Positions 34,241 through 45,871 of a stretch of 64,000 nt of DNA are shown here, piece after piece. The DNA comes from Buchnera aphidicola (Pemphigus immunis) (GTDB taxonomy: Bacteria; Pseudomonadota; Gammaproteobacteria; Enterobacterales; Enterobacteriaceae). The notes under the pieces are model-generated. The model made no database searches. It was not told the origin of the DNA and was given only the letters and a program-made list of their open reading frames with translations. Position 1 is the stretch's first letter. The number at the start of each line of letters is the position of its first letter. Where the stretch lies: the NCBI RefSeq assembly GCF_964059115.1, contig NZ_OZ060408.1, forward strand, positions 496,001-560,000, written 5' to 3'. The translations under genes were made by a program, and so were the position numbers.

Positions 34241-35245
34241 TTACCGTAAACCTAAAACATTATATACATTTTTTAACGTTTTTTTTGCATATGTACGTGC
34301 TTTTAAAGCACCTTTTATCATAATTTTTTCTAAATAAGATTCATCTTGACGATATAAAAAATAAGATCTTTGTATCTTCAATATTAAATTAGATAACACA
34401 TCAAATAATGATTCCTTAAATTCTCCATATAATTTTCCAGAAAATTCTTTTTCTAATTCAAAAATAGTTTTTCCTGTAATACAAGAAAAAATGGTTAATA
34501 AATTAGAAATACCTGGTTTTTTTTCTATATTATAATAAATTTTTGCTGGTTGTTCTGAATCAGTAACGGATTGTTTTATTTTTTTCCGAATTGAATCTAT
34601 TTTTTCCAATAAAAAAATAGAATTATTTTTATTAAAATTAGATTTTGACATTTTTTTTACAGGTTCCAACAAGGACATAATCTTTGACCCTTGTTGAGAT
34701 AATAATATAGAAGGAATAGTAAATACTTTTTTACCATATATAGTATTAAAACGATTAGCAATGTCAATAGTTAATTCTAAATGCTGTTTTTGATCCAAAC
34801 CCACTAAAACATAATTAGTTTGATATAACAAAATATCAGATGCCATCAAAATAGGATAATTAAACAAAGCAATATTAACGTTTTTATTAATATTTTTTGA
34901 CTTACTTTTAAATTGTGTCATACGTGTTAATTCTCCAAAATAAGAATAACAATTTAATATCCAGTTTAATTGAGCATGTTCATAAACATGAGATTGTACA
35001 AAAACAATACTTTTTTTTGGATCTACACCACAAGCTAAATATAAAGATAAAGTGTCAAATATATTTTTACGTAATACTTTACTTTCATTTTTAACAGTAA
35101 TTGCATGTAAATCAGCTATACAATAAATGCAATTGTATTCTTTCTGCATTGTGCTCCATTTAGATAAAACACTTAAATAATTACCAATTGTTAAATTACC
35201 TGTTGGTTGTACAGCACTAAATAAAATTGATTTATTATTTTCCAT
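34241..35245 (-). CDS. trpS: Tryptophanyl-tRNA synthetase
   Basis: 334 residues, E. coli length. Class I synthetase; the HIGH-like sequence is TIGN in GNLTIGNYLS (residues 17-26) and the KMSKS motif is KKMSKSN near residue 197. VGLDQKQHLELT is conserved. It charges tRNA-Trp. Upstream neighbour rpe, 40 bases away, as in the E. coli dam-rpe-gph-trpS order with gph lost. Confidence 0.97.
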   Translation of the reverse strand: MENNKSILFSAVQPTGNLTIGNYLSVLSKWSTMQKEYNCIYCIADLHAITVKNESKVLRKNIFDTLSLYLACGVDPKKSIVFVQSHVYEHAQLNWILNCYSYFGELTRMTQFKSKSKNINKNVNIALFNYPILMASDILLYQTNYVLVGLDQKQHLELTIDIANRFNTIYGKKVFTIPSILLSQQGSKIMSLLEPVKKMSKSNFNKNNSIFLLEKIDSIRKKIKQSVTDSEQPAKIYYNIEKKPGISNLLTIFSCITGKTIFELEKEFSGKLYGEFKESLFDVLSNLILKIQRSYFLYRQDESYLEKIMIKGALKARTYAKKTLKNVYNVLGLR

Positions 35246-35285
35246 TATGAATTTCTATTATTAAATAATATCATTATATTTAAAA

Positions 35286-35972
35286 TTAATGAATAGCTCC
35301 ATGGTGAACTGAATCTAACTCTTCATATATATTTCTTATAGTTTTTTGATAATCTTTAGAATTAAAAATTGCCGACCCAACAATAAAAACATTTGCACCA
35401 GCCAAAGCTATATTAGCAATATTATTTACTTTTATACCTCCATCTACAGCTAATAATATATCATATGCACTATTATCGATTTTTTTCCTAATCTCACGTA
35501 GTTTTTCTAAAGCAGAAGGAATAAAATCTTGTCCTCCAAATCCTGGATTTACCGACATTAATAATATCATATCCAGTTTATCCATTACATAATCCATAAA
35601 ACTGATTGGCGTTGCTGGATTAAAACCGAGACCTACTTTACAACCATGAAATTTTATTAAATCCAAAGTACGATCTAAATGATCTGTCGATTCTGGATGA
35701 ACAGTTATATAATTAGCTCCAGCTAACGCAAATTGAGGAATTAAATTATCCACAGGTTTTGTCATAAGATGTACATCAATATCTGCATTGATCTTATACT
35801 GTCGTAATGATCGTAAAATCATAGGACCCATAGTTAAATTAGGAACAAAATGATTATCCATGACGTCAAAATGAATCATGTCAACACCTAAATCTAAAAC
35901 TTTTTTTGTTTCATCACCAAGACGAGCAAAATCAGCTGATAAAATTGAAGATGCCAGAAAAAATTTTTTCAT
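35286..35972 (-). CDS. rpe: Ribulose-phosphate 3-epimerase
   Basis: Interconverts ribulose-5-P and xylulose-5-P in the pentose phosphate pathway. 228 residues, TIM barrel. Metal-ligand and catalytic blocks [38 protein letters not shown] and LAVDGGI are all intact. E. coli rpe is in the same block with aroB and trpS. Confidence 0.97.
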   Translation of the reverse strand: MKKFFLASSILSADFARLGDETKKVLDLGVDMIHFDVMDNHFVPNLTMGPMILRSLRQYKINADIDVHLMTKPVDNLIPQFALAGANYITVHPESTDHLDRTLDLIKFHGCKVGLGFNPATPISFMDYVMDKLDMILLMSVNPGFGGQDFIPSALEKLREIRKKIDNSAYDILLAVDGGIKVNNIANIALAGANVFIVGSAIFNSKDYQKTIRNIYEELDSVHHGAIH

Positions 35973-36507
35973 AATTATCCCATAAGGATGATATTATTTA
36001 TCACTAAGTAAAAGACTTATAAGTAATAAAGATAACTTGTACAATATGTATTTTATTACATTTAATATTAAATAATAATACAATACAAATATTAAATATA
36101 TAGTCTTAAAAAAAATAAAAAAAGTAATATAAAAAATATTAAAATAATTATTTTTAAAAAATAAAATAAAAAAATTAAAAAAATAAATAAAAAAAATAGT
36201 TGCATTTTTTTTGATCTTAACATGATATTGTTATCACAAATAGAAACAAATTTTAAAATAAAGGTTATTATCTTGCATATTTCATTCTGATAAGTAATTA
36301 TCTTATATCTTTATTAAAAATTATTCTGATTACATATAAATATTAATTTAAATAACATGTTTTACTTTTATTTTATCAATAAGAGACAAACTTCTTAATA
36401 TGTTATTGTTAAATAAAATTAAAATTTTTATCTAATAAAATAACTACTTGTGTTTATGTACAAAAATAAATTAACAATAAAAAATATAATTTTAATTATA
36501 TTTCTAC
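35973..36507 (-). other. Gene-free spacer aroB/rpe
   Basis: About 535 bases where E. coli has damX and dam. I see no remnant of either gene; the sequence is long A and T runs. Loss of dam fits the reduced repair set of Buchnera. Confidence 0.6.
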
Positions 36508-37599
36508 TTAGTTATTTTGAATACAATCTGTAATTACAGATTTAATAATATCTTCATCAATTCCAGTAAATACCTTAGCTTCACCAATTTTTACTGGCAA
36601 AATCATTCTTATAACACCAGAAATTACTTTCTTATCTCTCATAAAATAAGGAAAATAAGAAGAAGGTAACATGTTTTTAGGTCCCCTAATTGGTAAACCT
36701 ACTCTACTCATCAATTTTTCTATACGTTTAACATCCTTATTTTTTAATAATCCTATTTTTTCTGCAGTTCGAGCTGCCATAATGATACCAGCTGATACTG
36801 CTTCCCCATGTAACCAATTTCCATATCCTACATGAGACTCTATAGCATGTCCATAAGTATGTCCTAAATTTAATAAAACACGACAATCTGACTCTCTTTC
36901 ATCTAATTCTATTAATCTTAACTTAAATTTACAACAAGTTAGAATACAATGTTTCATTAATTTAATATCGAGATTTAATATTCCTTCAATATTTTTTTCT
37001 AACCAAACAAAAAAATCACTATCAAAAATGATAGCATATTTTACTACTTCAGCTATTCCTGAAACTAACTCTCTTTTAGGTAAAGTATGTAAAAATTGTA
37101 TGTCAATTAAAACAGAAGCCGGTTGCCAAAAAACACCAATCATATTTTTTCCTAAAACATGATTAACAGCAGTTTTTCCTCCTACGGAGGCATCAACTTG
37201 AGATAACAAAGTCGTTGGAATTTGAATATACCTTACTCCTCTCTGATATATAGCTGCACTAAAACCAGTAATATCACCTATTACTCCACCCCCTAATCCA
37301 ATTAAAGTTGTATCTCTTCCGTGGGTGTTTTCCAATAAAGAAGAAATAATTGATTCCATTTCACATAGATTTTTATATTTTTCTCCATCTGATAAAATCA
37401 CTTCATCAACTTTAATTCCTTGTTCAAAAAGACAACGTAGTACTTTATCTTTCCAAATATTAGCTAATGTTTTATTTGTTACCAACATTGCTTTATTACC
37501 TGTCTTTAAAGGATAAAATATATTTTTTTTATCCAATAAATTAGAACCTATACTAATAGTATAGCTTCTTTCCCCTAAACTAACGTTTAATTTTTCCAT
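36508..37599 (-). CDS. aroB: 3-Dehydroquinate synthase
   Basis: NAD-dependent conversion of DAHP to 3-dehydroquinate, second shikimate-pathway step. 363 residues (E. coli 362). NAD-binding GGGVIGDITGFSAA, the DASVGGKTAVNH block and the zinc ligands in LNLGHTYGHAIE are present. It follows aroK after 31 bases, the E. coli order. Confidence 0.97.
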   Translation of the reverse strand: MEKLNVSLGERSYTISIGSNLLDKKNIFYPLKTGNKAMLVTNKTLANIWKDKVLRCLFEQGIKVDEVILSDGEKYKNLCEMESIISSLLENTHGRDTTLIGLGGGVIGDITGFSAAIYQRGVRYIQIPTTLLSQVDASVGGKTAVNHVLGKNMIGVFWQPASVLIDIQFLHTLPKRELVSGIAEVVKYAIIFDSDFFVWLEKNIEGILNLDIKLMKHCILTCCKFKLRLIELDERESDCRVLLNLGHTYGHAIESHVGYGNWLHGEAVSAGIIMAARTAEKIGLLKNKDVKRIEKLMSRVGLPIRGPKNMLPSSYFPYFMRDKKVISGVIRMILPVKIGEAKVFTGIDEDIIKSVITDCIQNN

Positions 37600-37630
37600 A
37601 TTTAATCAATTTCCATACAATATAAAAAAA

Positions 37631-38158
37631 TTAATGGTTTTTTTCTAATAAATAGATAATACGATTAGAAACAATTTTTGCACTTTTCTCATCTGTATTT
37701 ACTACTATATCTGCTATCTCATGATAGAAAGGATTTCTTTCATATGCTAAATTTTCTAATGTTTTTTTACGAGCTAATATATCTTTTTGTAATAACGGAC
37801 GTTTTCTATCTCGTTGAGTACGTAATAATTGTTTTTCAATCGTTGTTTTTAAATAAATTACGGTACCACGAGCAGAAAGATGATTACGTGATTCTCGAGA
37901 TAGTACAGAGCCACCTCCTGTAGCCAATATGATACCGTGAAGTTGAGTGAGTTCATCTATTATTTTTTTTTCTCGATCTCGAAATCCTTGTTCACCTTCT
38001 ACATCAAAAACCCAACTTATATCAGCACCAGTGCGCTTCTCAATTTCTTGATCAGAATCATAAAATTCCATACTAAGTTGTTGAGATAATTGACGACCAA
38101 TGGTACTTTTACCTGCACCCATGGGTCCAATTAAAAAGATATTTCTTTTTTCTGCCAT
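37631..38158 (-). CDS. aroK: Shikimate kinase I
   Basis: Phosphorylates shikimate. 175 residues (E. coli 173). Walker [10 protein letters not shown] at 11-19, shikimate-binding DSDQEIE with Asp and the GGGSV block, and the lid RDRKRPLL are present. Works with aroE and aroB in this window to supply chorismate for aromatic amino acids. Confidence 0.97.
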   Translation of the reverse strand: MAEKRNIFLIGPMGAGKSTIGRQLSQQLSMEFYDSDQEIEKRTGADISWVFDVEGEQGFRDREKKIIDELTQLHGIILATGGGSVLSRESRNHLSARGTVIYLKTTIEKQLLRTQRDRKRPLLQKDILARKKTLENLAYERNPFYHEIADIVVNTDEKSAKIVSNRIIYLLEKNH

Positions 38159-39026
38159 TTTTTTAAATATTATGAAATATAATGTGTTAATAATACCTAC
38201 ATTTATAAAAAATATGCTAGTAGGACATAAATTGTAAAAATAAAAATTATAATATATTTACATTATAACATTACTAAAAATTTGATCAATTGAAAATTTC
38301 AATTTTACAGTTTGTTTTTACCTTTTTGTCTATAAAATATAATTAACATATAAACTGTTTCATATTCATTAATAAAATATTTTAATTTTAAAAAAAAATT
38401 AAAAATATCTTTAGTAAACAAACTATTAAAAATATACAATTTTTTTATATGTTAAATAGTTTTAATTGTATTTATTTTAAACATTATGAGTTTAATTAAT
38501 AAATTTTATTTATTAATATATCTTTAATAAGCATAATTTTTTTTAAAAGTAAAAAATTATTTTTTAAAAAACATGTTTTTTATCGAAAAAAAAATATCTA
38601 TCTTTCATATTCTTTTTTTTAGATAAAAATGTATATATATAAATATAAAATAGAAAAATTACACCATATTTAATAAAAAAATTTTATTAATAATAAAGTA
38701 TTAATTTTACCAAATAAATTTAAAAAATTATATTTTTTAAATTTATTAATATCAATCATACATATCATTACTAAAAAATAATAATTTAATACATGATATA
38801 AACTACGTAAAATATAATATCTCATCTATGATAAAAACTTGATTTGATTTTATCAAATAAAATAATGTATTCATTCCTAAAAACTACTTTAACAATGATA
38901 AACTTTTTCTAAAAAACCGATATCTAATATTATCAACATATAAAAAAATTTAAAACATAAAATAACTTGACCTTATTTTTCATATTAATTATTATATTTT
39001 CAGATTCAAAGAATATATAAATAAGA
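38159..39026. other. Gene desert upstream of aroK and tRNA-Ser
   Basis: About 870 bases with no coding sequence I can recognise. It joins two blocks that are far apart in E. coli (aroKB near 75 min and the deo-prfC block near 99 min), so it spans an ancestral rearrangement point. A GATATCTAATATTATCAAC element is at 38919-38937, related to one upstream of dnaB. Confidence 0.55.
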
Positions 39027-39112
39027 GGTGAGGTGTCCGAGAGGCTTAAGGAGCACGCCTGGAAAGCGTGTATTATGGAAACGTATCAAGGGTTCGAATC
39101 CCTTCCTCACCA
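39027..39112 (+). tRNA. serX: tRNA-Ser (GGA)
   Basis: A class II tRNA with a long variable arm. Acceptor stem GGTGAGG/CCTCACC, anticodon GGA at 39061-39063, T-loop GGGTTCGAATCCC. Very close to the E. coli GGA isoacceptor, which reads UCC/UCU. CCA is not encoded as a separate tail. Confidence 0.97.
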
Positions 39113-39188
39113 AAAAAATAAAATTACTTTATTTTAGTACTCAATTTATATTGTACATTTATATTACAAAGATGTGCATTTATATATT

Positions 39189-39896
39189 TTATAATAAAGT
39201 AGATTCTAAGGCCAAATGAATCATTGTATCCAAACTTGACTGTCTATCTGCAGATGAAATTTTAGTTAATTTTTTTATGTGATCTGTCACTGTACAAATA
39301 GAAATAGCTTCAATTTTATATTTAGCTGCTAAAGCATACAATCCCGCTGTTTCCATTTCTATACCTAAAATTCCATATTTTTCTATTACATCTAAAACTT
39401 CTTGATCATCTGAATAAAATAAATCAGTTGTAAATAAATTTCCTATATTAATTTTAATATTAAATTTTTCAGCTACTTTAACTATATTAAAAAGCATAGG
39501 AAAACTACAAATAGCTGCAAAATCGTTATCTTTAAAATTTAATCTATTTACTTTTGAATCAGTACATGCTCCCATACCAATTACAATATCACGCAATGCC
39601 ATATTTTCTATTATCGCACCACATGTCCCTACTCGTATAATTTTTTTCACTAAATATTCTGTAATTAATTCTTTAACATAAATAGAACAAGAAGGTATTC
39701 CTATACCATGACTCATAATAGAAATTTTTTTATTCTTATAAATTCCAGTATAACCAAACATAGATCTAATATTATTCACTTCAGTAACACTTTTTAAATA
39801 ATTGTCGGCTATATACTTTGCCCTAATAGGATCACCTGGCATAATAACTATATCTGAAAAATCCCCTGCTTTGGCATTCATATGAGGAGTAACCAT
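39189..39896 (-). CDS. deoD: Purine-nucleoside phosphorylase
   Basis: Hexameric low-molecular-mass phosphorylase that cleaves purine (deoxy)ribonucleosides. 235 residues (E. coli 239). [34 protein letters not shown] and [17 protein letters not shown] [15 protein letters not shown], with the catalytic Asp in VTDH, are intact. In operon with deoB; deoC and deoA are absent. Confidence 0.97.
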   Translation of the reverse strand: MVTPHMNAKAGDFSDIVIMPGDPIRAKYIADNYLKSVTEVNNIRSMFGYTGIYKNKKISIMSHGIGIPSCSIYVKELITEYLVKKIIRVGTCGAIIENMALRDIVIGMGACTDSKVNRLNFKDNDFAAICSFPMLFNIVKVAEKFNIKINIGNLFTTDLFYSDDQEVLDVIEKYGILGIEMETAGLYALAAKYKIEAISICTVTDHIKKLTKISSADRQSSLDTMIHLALESTLL

Positions 39897-39950
39897 ATCA
39901 ATTTCCTCTTATTAAACAATTTATTAATAATCCTATGATAAATAAGATAT

Positions 39951-41174
39951 TTATAACATACTGGTTCCGTAATCCATGTTAGATAAACCAAAATACTTAG
40001 CTAATGTTTGTCCTATATCTGCAAAAGTTTTACGATAACCTAAATATTTAGAAACCATACCCGGTCTATAAATTAAAATAGGTACATTTTCTCTTGTATG
40101 TTCAGTTCCTGACCACGTAGGATCACAACCATGATCTGCTGTTATAATTAAAATATCCCCTTTTTTTACTAATTTTAACAATTCCGGTAATCTAGAATCA
40201 AATAACTCTAATCCATTTGCGTATCCTGAAATATCTCGACGATGTCCCCAAGAAGAATCAAAATCGACAAAATTAGTAAAAACAATGGTATTATCCAAAG
40301 ATATTTTTATTTGATTTATAGTTTTATCGAATAAATCATTTAATCCATTAGCCTTTACATTATATGTTATACCTACACCAGCATAAATATCATAAATCTT
40401 ACCGATACCGACAACAATTCCACATTTCTCGTCTATTAACTTCTTTAAAACAGTTGAAGACGTCGGTGAATTGGATAAATCCTTTCTATTATTTGTTCTT
40501 AAAAATTGATATTTTTTATTACCAATAAATGGTCTAGCAATAACTCTACCAATATTATATTTCTTATCGTTTAACGTTTTTCGTACTATTTTAGATAAAT
40601 TATATAATTTTTCTAAACCAAATATTTTTTCATGACATGCAATTTGAAATACTGAATCTTGAGAAGTATAAAAAATAGGTTTTCCAGTACAAATATGTTC
40701 TTCTCCAAAATCATCTAATACTGTTGTTCCAGAAGCATGACAATTACCTAATGATCCGATTAAATGAGAACGCATAAAAATTTCTTTCAGCAAATTTTTA
40801 TCAAAACTATTTTCTTTTTTTTTAAAATAATCCCAATTAAACAATACAGGAACACCTGCAATTTCCCAATGTCCAGAAATAGTATCTTTACCAGAAGAAA
40901 TCTCACTGGCATATGCATAACTACCTATAATATTAGTATCATTATCAGTAAAGAATAACGATTTACTCTTAGATTTTTCTACCAATTTACCTAAACCTAA
41001 AGACATTAAATTAGGAATTTTTAATGGACCTATTCTATTTTTATTAGCTATTCCGCTCAAACAAGCTTGTTGTATATGTCCAAAAGTATCAGCTCCTTCA
41101 TCTCCAAACTTATAAGCATCACGGCTATAGCCAATTCCAAAAGAATCCAATACTAAAATAAATGCGCGTTTCAT
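39951..41174 (-). CDS. deoB: Phosphopentomutase
   Basis: Interconverts (deoxy)ribose-1-P and -5-P, linking nucleoside salvage to the pentose phosphate pathway. 407 residues, E. coli length. Alkaline-phosphatase superfamily: metal-ligand Asp10 in [11 protein letters not shown], the phosphorylated Thr region KDTISGHWE at 96-104, and [10 protein letters not shown] near the end. Upstream of deoD by 54 bases. Confidence 0.97.
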   Translation of the reverse strand: MKRAFILVLDSFGIGYSRDAYKFGDEGADTFGHIQQACLSGIANKNRIGPLKIPNLMSLGLGKLVEKSKSKSLFFTDNDTNIIGSYAYASEISSGKDTISGHWEIAGVPVLFNWDYFKKKENSFDKNLLKEIFMRSHLIGSLGNCHASGTTVLDDFGEEHICTGKPIFYTSQDSVFQIACHEKIFGLEKLYNLSKIVRKTLNDKKYNIGRVIARPFIGNKKYQFLRTNNRKDLSNSPTSSTVLKKLIDEKCGIVVGIGKIYDIYAGVGITYNVKANGLNDLFDKTINQIKISLDNTIVFTNFVDFDSSWGHRRDISGYANGLELFDSRLPELLKLVKKGDILIITADHGCDPTWSGTEHTRENVPILIYRPGMVSKYLGYRKTFADIGQTLAKYFGLSNMDYGTSML

Positions 41175-41297
41175 ATATTATTATATATCCCAATAACATT
41201 AAAAATTATTTAAAAAATATATTTTGATTTTGATCAATAAAAATTAAATATTACCTGGAATTAAATTATTTAATAAAAATTGAATGTCGTAACAATA

Positions 41298-42905
41298 TTA
41301 ATTTTCTTGAAATTTAGAAAAAATAATATTTGGATAACGCATAATAACAATATTTAAATTAACTAAGCTCGGAGCAATATACGTTAATTGATTATTACCA
41401 TCAATTGCTAAATTAGATATATATTTTAATTTAAATTTATTTAACTGTTTACTATCAGAAGATGATATCCATCGCGCAGCTACAATATTTACACTATCAT
41501 ATACAGCTTCAATAAAATATTCTTCTTGTAATCTTTCAATAACTATATCAAATTGTAATTCACCTATTACTCCTAATATTAAATTATTATTTAATATTGG
41601 ACGAAATGTTTGAACAGCACCTTCTTCTGACAGTTCTTTTAATCCTTTCAATAACTGTTTTTGTTTAAATGGATTAGTTAATCGAATATAGCGAAATATT
41701 TCAGGAGCAAAATTAGGAACACCAATAAATTTAATTCGTTCACCTTGAGTAAAAGTATCACCTATCCTAATTTTTCCATGATTATGTATCCCAATAATAT
41801 CTCCTGGATAAGCATTATCTACCGAAAATCTATCACCGGCTAAAAATATAAGTGCTTCATTAACAACAATATATTTCCCTGTCCTAACATGTAATAATTT
41901 AATACCTTTAATATATTTACCTGAAACTATTCTCATAAAAGCAATACGATCTCTATGTTTAGAATCCATATTTGCTTGTATTTTAAAAATAAAACCAGAA
42001 AAACTGTCTTCATTGGGTTCTACTTTTCTCATATCAGATGTTTTATACGTTGGACATGGAGCCCAATTTATTAAACCATGTAACATGTGATCTACACCAA
42101 AATTATTTAAAGCACTACCAAAAAATACTGGAGTCAAATTACCTTGTAAAAAAAAAGAACGTTTAAATTTTAAATAACACTCTTTGATTAATTCCACTTC
42201 TTCACGTAATTTATGAGCTGATTCTGAACCAATATTTTCATCTAACAAAATATTATTTAAATCTGGCATTTTTAAAAAAAATATTTTTTTTTCAGTTTTT
42301 TTTACACTTTTTTTATAAATCCATATTCCTTCATCATAAATATGATATATCCCTTGAAATAAACGTCCACAATTTATTGGCCAAGTAATAGGAGTACAAG
42401 ATATTTTTAATTTATTTTCAATATCATCAAATAACTCTATAGGATCTTTAGCATCTCTATCCAATTTATTAATGAAAGTAATGATAGGAGTATTTCTCAA
42501 TCTGGTTATATTAATTAATTTTTTAGTTCTCTCTTCTACTCCTTTAGCTGCATCGATAATCATTAAACAACAATCAACAGCAGTAATGATACGATAAGTG
42601 TCTTCTGAAAAATCTTCATGACCTGGAGTATCCAATAAATTAATTAAATGAAATTTATAATAAAATTGCATAACAGAACTGGTAATAGAAATGCCTCTCT
42701 TTTTTTCAATTTTCATCCAATCAGATGTAACATAAGTTCCTGAACCTCTAGCTTTAACAGTACCAGATTTATGAATAACTTTTCCTAATAACAATATTTT
42801 TTCAGTTATAGTTGTTTTTCCTGAATCTGGATGAGAAATAATTGCAAAAGTTCTTCTTTTTTCTATTTCCGATAAAAAATTCAAATCTGATTTTTTTTTG
42901 ATCAT
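41298..42905 (-). CDS. prfC: Peptide chain release factor 3
   Basis: GTPase that recycles RF1/RF2 after termination. 535 residues (E. coli 529). P-loop SHPDSGKTT at 24-32, [14 protein letters not shown] (G3), [10 protein letters not shown] (G4). The E. coli gene is near the deo operon, so this is a kept syntenic block. Confidence 0.97.
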   Translation of the reverse strand: MIKKKSDLNFLSEIEKRRTFAIISHPDSGKTTITEKILLLGKVIHKSGTVKARGSGTYVTSDWMKIEKKRGISITSSVMQFYYKFHLINLLDTPGHEDFSEDTYRIITAVDCCLMIIDAAKGVEERTKKLINITRLRNTPIITFINKLDRDAKDPIELFDDIENKLKISCTPITWPINCGRLFQGIYHIYDEGIWIYKKSVKKTEKKIFFLKMPDLNNILLDENIGSESAHKLREEVELIKECYLKFKRSFFLQGNLTPVFFGSALNNFGVDHMLHGLINWAPCPTYKTSDMRKVEPNEDSFSGFIFKIQANMDSKHRDRIAFMRIVSGKYIKGIKLLHVRTGKYIVVNEALIFLAGDRFSVDNAYPGDIIGIHNHGKIRIGDTFTQGERIKFIGVPNFAPEIFRYIRLTNPFKQKQLLKGLKELSEEGAVQTFRPILNNNLILGVIGELQFDIVIERLQEEYFIEAVYDSVNIVAARWISSSDSKQLNKFKLKYISNLAIDGNNQLTYIAPSLVNLNIVIMRYPNIIFSKFQEN

Positions 42906-43086
42906 TATTATTTATCATTTAACGTTAACACTTAAATTATTATACAATAATTAAAAACAACATTTTATATAAAAAAAAGACTTATTTTAAAAAATATACA
43001 GTACATATTTAATATACTATAAACATTTATATTGTAGTAATATACACAAATATGTAATATTTTAATTTTTAACCTAAGAGATAAAA

Positions 43087-44103
43087 ATGAATAAAAAATT
43101 TATATATATTGCTTACACAGGTGGTACTATTGGAATGAAAAATTCTAAAAATGGTTATGTTCCCATGTCTGGTTATTTGCAAAAACAAATAAATAACATG
43201 CCTGATTTTCACCAACCAGAAATACCTAATTTCATTATTAATGAGTATCAACCATTAATTGATTCATCTAATATGAGTCCTATAGACTGGCAAATTATAG
43301 CCAATGATATTTCTATTAACTATGAAAAATATGATGGATTTATTGTTTTACATGGTACTGATACAATGTCTTATACTGCATCAGCATTATCTTTTTTGTT
43401 AGAAAATTTACAAAAACCAGTTATTATTACAGGTTCTCAAATACCTCTGTATGAAATACGATCTGATGGTAGACAAAATTTGCTTAACTCTTTACTTATA
43501 GCAGCTCATTACCCTATCTCTGAAGTAACTCTCTTTTTTAATAATAAATTATATCGAGGTAATAGAACCACTAAAGCTAATGCTGATGGATTTAATGCTT
43601 TTATTTCTCCTAATTTTACTCAACTAATTGAGATAGGTATACAAGTTAGATATATATTTAAACCTTTAATAACAAATATTCGTAAAAATTTCAGAACATA
43701 TCATGTAACTCCACAACCTATTGGAATAATAATTATCTATCCAGGAATTTCTGCTAAAATTATTCACAATTTTTTACTTCAACCAGTTAAAGCATTAATT
43801 TTATGTTCTTACGGAGTAGGCAATGCTCCTCAAGATAAAAAATTTTTAAATGAACTAAAGATAGCTTATCAACGTGATATTATCATTATTAATTTAACGC
43901 AATGCATTTCTGGTTCAGTCAATATGAAAGGATACGCAACAGGAAATTCACTAGCTAATGTAGGTGTTATTAGTGGTTATGATCTGACTATAGAAGCTGC
44001 CCTTACAAAACTTCATTTTTTATTTAGCCAAAATTTATCTAATAACAAAATAAGAAAAATAATGCAAAAAAATATAAGAGGAGAATTAACTCCAAAAAAA
44101 TAA
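43087..44103 (+). CDS. ansA: L-asparaginase I (cytoplasmic)
   Basis: Hydrolyses asparagine to aspartate and ammonia. 338 residues, E. coli length. Both catalytic Thr motifs are present: TGGTIGM at 11-17 and HGTDTM near 89-94. No signal peptide. Aphid diet is asparagine-rich, so it may feed aspartate and ammonia into amino-acid synthesis; that is inference. Divergent from prfC, alone on its strand. Confidence 0.97.
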   Translation: MNKKFIYIAYTGGTIGMKNSKNGYVPMSGYLQKQINNMPDFHQPEIPNFIINEYQPLIDSSNMSPIDWQIIANDISINYEKYDGFIVLHGTDTMSYTASALSFLLENLQKPVIITGSQIPLYEIRSDGRQNLLNSLLIAAHYPISEVTLFFNNKLYRGNRTTKANADGFNAFISPNFTQLIEIGIQVRYIFKPLITNIRKNFRTYHVTPQPIGIIIIYPGISAKIIHNFLLQPVKALILCSYGVGNAPQDKKFLNELKIAYQRDIIIINLTQCISGSVNMKGYATGNSLANVGVISGYDLTIEAALTKLHFLFSQNLSNNKIRKIMQKNIRGELTPKK

Positions 44104-44195
44104 AAATACATTTAATCAATAAATTGAAGAATAAAATTCTATTATTATATCGCATAATAATATATGATACTAAATATATAAACATATTCCTACAA

Positions 44196-44771
44196 TTAAT
44201 AGTAAGAATGGTGACCATGTTGATGAATTGTTAAATCTGTAATTCCTTTGATTTCTGGAAAAACTTGCAACAATTTTTTTTCTATACCTTCTTTTAAAGT
44301 TACATCAATCATTGAACATCCATTACAACTACCACTAAATTTTAATATAACATATCCCAATTTAGTAATATCAATTAAAAAAACTTGACCACCATGCAAA
44401 GATAAAACAGGATTAATTTCAATATCTAAAAAATGCTGTATACGATCTTTTAAAGATAAATTTTTTTTACTTTGTTTATATTTAGCAAAAGGAGCACTTA
44501 AAGTCAAATTTGAATTTGTACCTTCTATTTCAAGATCAATTTTTGTTTTTTTTAAAAACTCTATATCAGATATGTTCACATAAACGTTAAAATCAGTATA
44601 TTTTATTTCTAAATCATTATCTTGTATTTCTTTTTGAGAATAATAAGATACGCCACATTCTGCTTTAGGTGTACCTGGATTGACAACAAAAACTCGAATA
44701 TGAGTACCTTTTTCTTCATCTTTTAACAATTTTTTTAAATATTTTTGAGCTGGTATAGAAATATAAATCAT
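44196..44771 (-). CDS. nfuA: Fe-S biogenesis scaffold/carrier NfuA
   Basis: 191 residues, as in E. coli. N-terminal degenerate A-type domain and C-terminal Nfu domain with the cluster-binding CXXC (Cys149, Cys152) in GSCNGCSM. Delivers 4Fe-4S clusters to targets; candidate clients here are HemW and MutY. Divergent from bioH, with the intervening E. coli gntX lost. Confidence 0.96.
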   Translation of the reverse strand: MIYISIPAQKYLKKLLKDEEKGTHIRVFVVNPGTPKAECGVSYYSQKEIQDNDLEIKYTDFNVYVNISDIEFLKKTKIDLEIEGTNSNLTLSAPFAKYKQSKKNLSLKDRIQHFLDIEINPVLSLHGGQVFLIDITKLGYVILKFSGSCNGCSMIDVTLKEGIEKKLLQVFPEIKGITDLTIHQHGHHSYY

Positions 44772-44975
44772 AATAAAAATACTTAGGTAAGGTATTGATT
44801 AAAAATAATTTATTATAATACTTATTTATTTTATAACAAGAAAAAATTTATCCTTAAATTCAATATCCATGAAATGAAATAATTTATGTTAAATTAACAT
44901 CACTATATATATAATATTAGTAATGATTTACATCATATTTACTACATTAAAATATAATATTTTTTAAAAAAAATT

Positions 44976-45746
44976 ATGAATAAATTATATTGGGAAAAAA
45001 TAGGATCAGGAGACATCAATCTGATACTTTTACATGGATGGGGATTTAATATAAAAATATGGTATCATATTATTTCTAAATTAAATTTACATTTTACATT
45101 ATATTTAGTTGATTTACCAGGATTTGGTAAAAGCAAACATTGTTCAGCAATAAAAATTAAATCTACGATAGAAATTTTATCTTACTATATGCCTAAAAAT
45201 TCTATCTGGTTAGGTTGGTCTCTTGGAGGTTTAATTGCTAACATGATAGGTTTAAACTATCCTAAAAATACACGAGCAATTATTAACGTATCTTCTTCTC
45301 CTTGTTTTACAACTCGTCATCAATGGCCTGGTATTAATCCTAAAATATTTGAAAATATTTATAATTCTTTAAGTAATAACTATGCGAAAACTGTTGAAAA
45401 TTTTATAGATTTACAAAATTTTAATTTATCTCAACCTTATCAATATTTTTCAATATTAAAAAAAAAAATATTATTATATCCTTATCCTAAAAGAATAGCT
45501 TTAATAGAAGGACTAAAAATATTATGTTCTATCGATTTAAGAGAAAATATACAAAAATTAACTGTTCCATTATTAAGAATATATGGTAATTTAGATCCTT
45601 TTATTCCTAATAAAATATCTGGTATTTTAGATAAAATAGTACCATATAGTTATTCTATTACCATAAATCAATCCGCTCACGCACCTTTTATCTCACAACC
45701 TCAAGAATTTTGCGAATGTTTATTAAAATTTAAAAAATTATTATAA
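44976..45746 (+). CDS. bioH: Pimeloyl-ACP methyl ester carboxylesterase BioH
   Basis: Alpha/beta hydrolase of biotin synthesis that removes the methyl group from pimeloyl-ACP methyl ester. 256 residues, E. coli length. The catalytic triad aligns exactly with E. coli: Ser82 in GWSLGG, Asp207 in GNLDPF and His235 in SAHAPF. Biotin genes bioA/B/C/D/F are not in the window. Ends in a terminator shared with ssb. Confidence 0.95.
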   Translation: MNKLYWEKIGSGDINLILLHGWGFNIKIWYHIISKLNLHFTLYLVDLPGFGKSKHCSAIKIKSTIEILSYYMPKNSIWLGWSLGGLIANMIGLNYPKNTRAIINVSSSPCFTTRHQWPGINPKIFENIYNSLSNNYAKTVENFIDLQNFNLSQPYQYFSILKKKILLYPYPKRIALIEGLKILCSIDLRENIQKLTVPLLRIYGNLDPFIPNKISGILDKIVPYSYSITINQSAHAPFISQPQEFCECLLKFKKLL

Positions 45747-45820
45747 TTTATAATAATATTATAAAAATATAATATTTACATTAATTAAATTAATGAATAA
45801 AAAATATATACATAAACCAC

Positions 45821-45858
45821 TAGCCCCCTAAATACGGGGTGCTATAATTATTTTTTTT
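45821..45858 (+). terminator. Intrinsic terminator of bioH
   Basis: An 8-bp, GC-rich stem with a one-base bulge (45821-45828 pairing with 45836-45844) is followed within six bases by eight T residues on the plus strand. It sits between the convergent bioH and ssb; the T run supports use for bioH. Confidence 0.7.
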
Positions 45859-45871
45859 AATAAATATATTT

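Noticed and set aside
38842..38858. 7-bp hairpin ATTTGAT/ATCAAAT as a terminator
   Set aside because: No GC in the stem beyond one pair and no gene ends nearby on the strand that carries the following T run.
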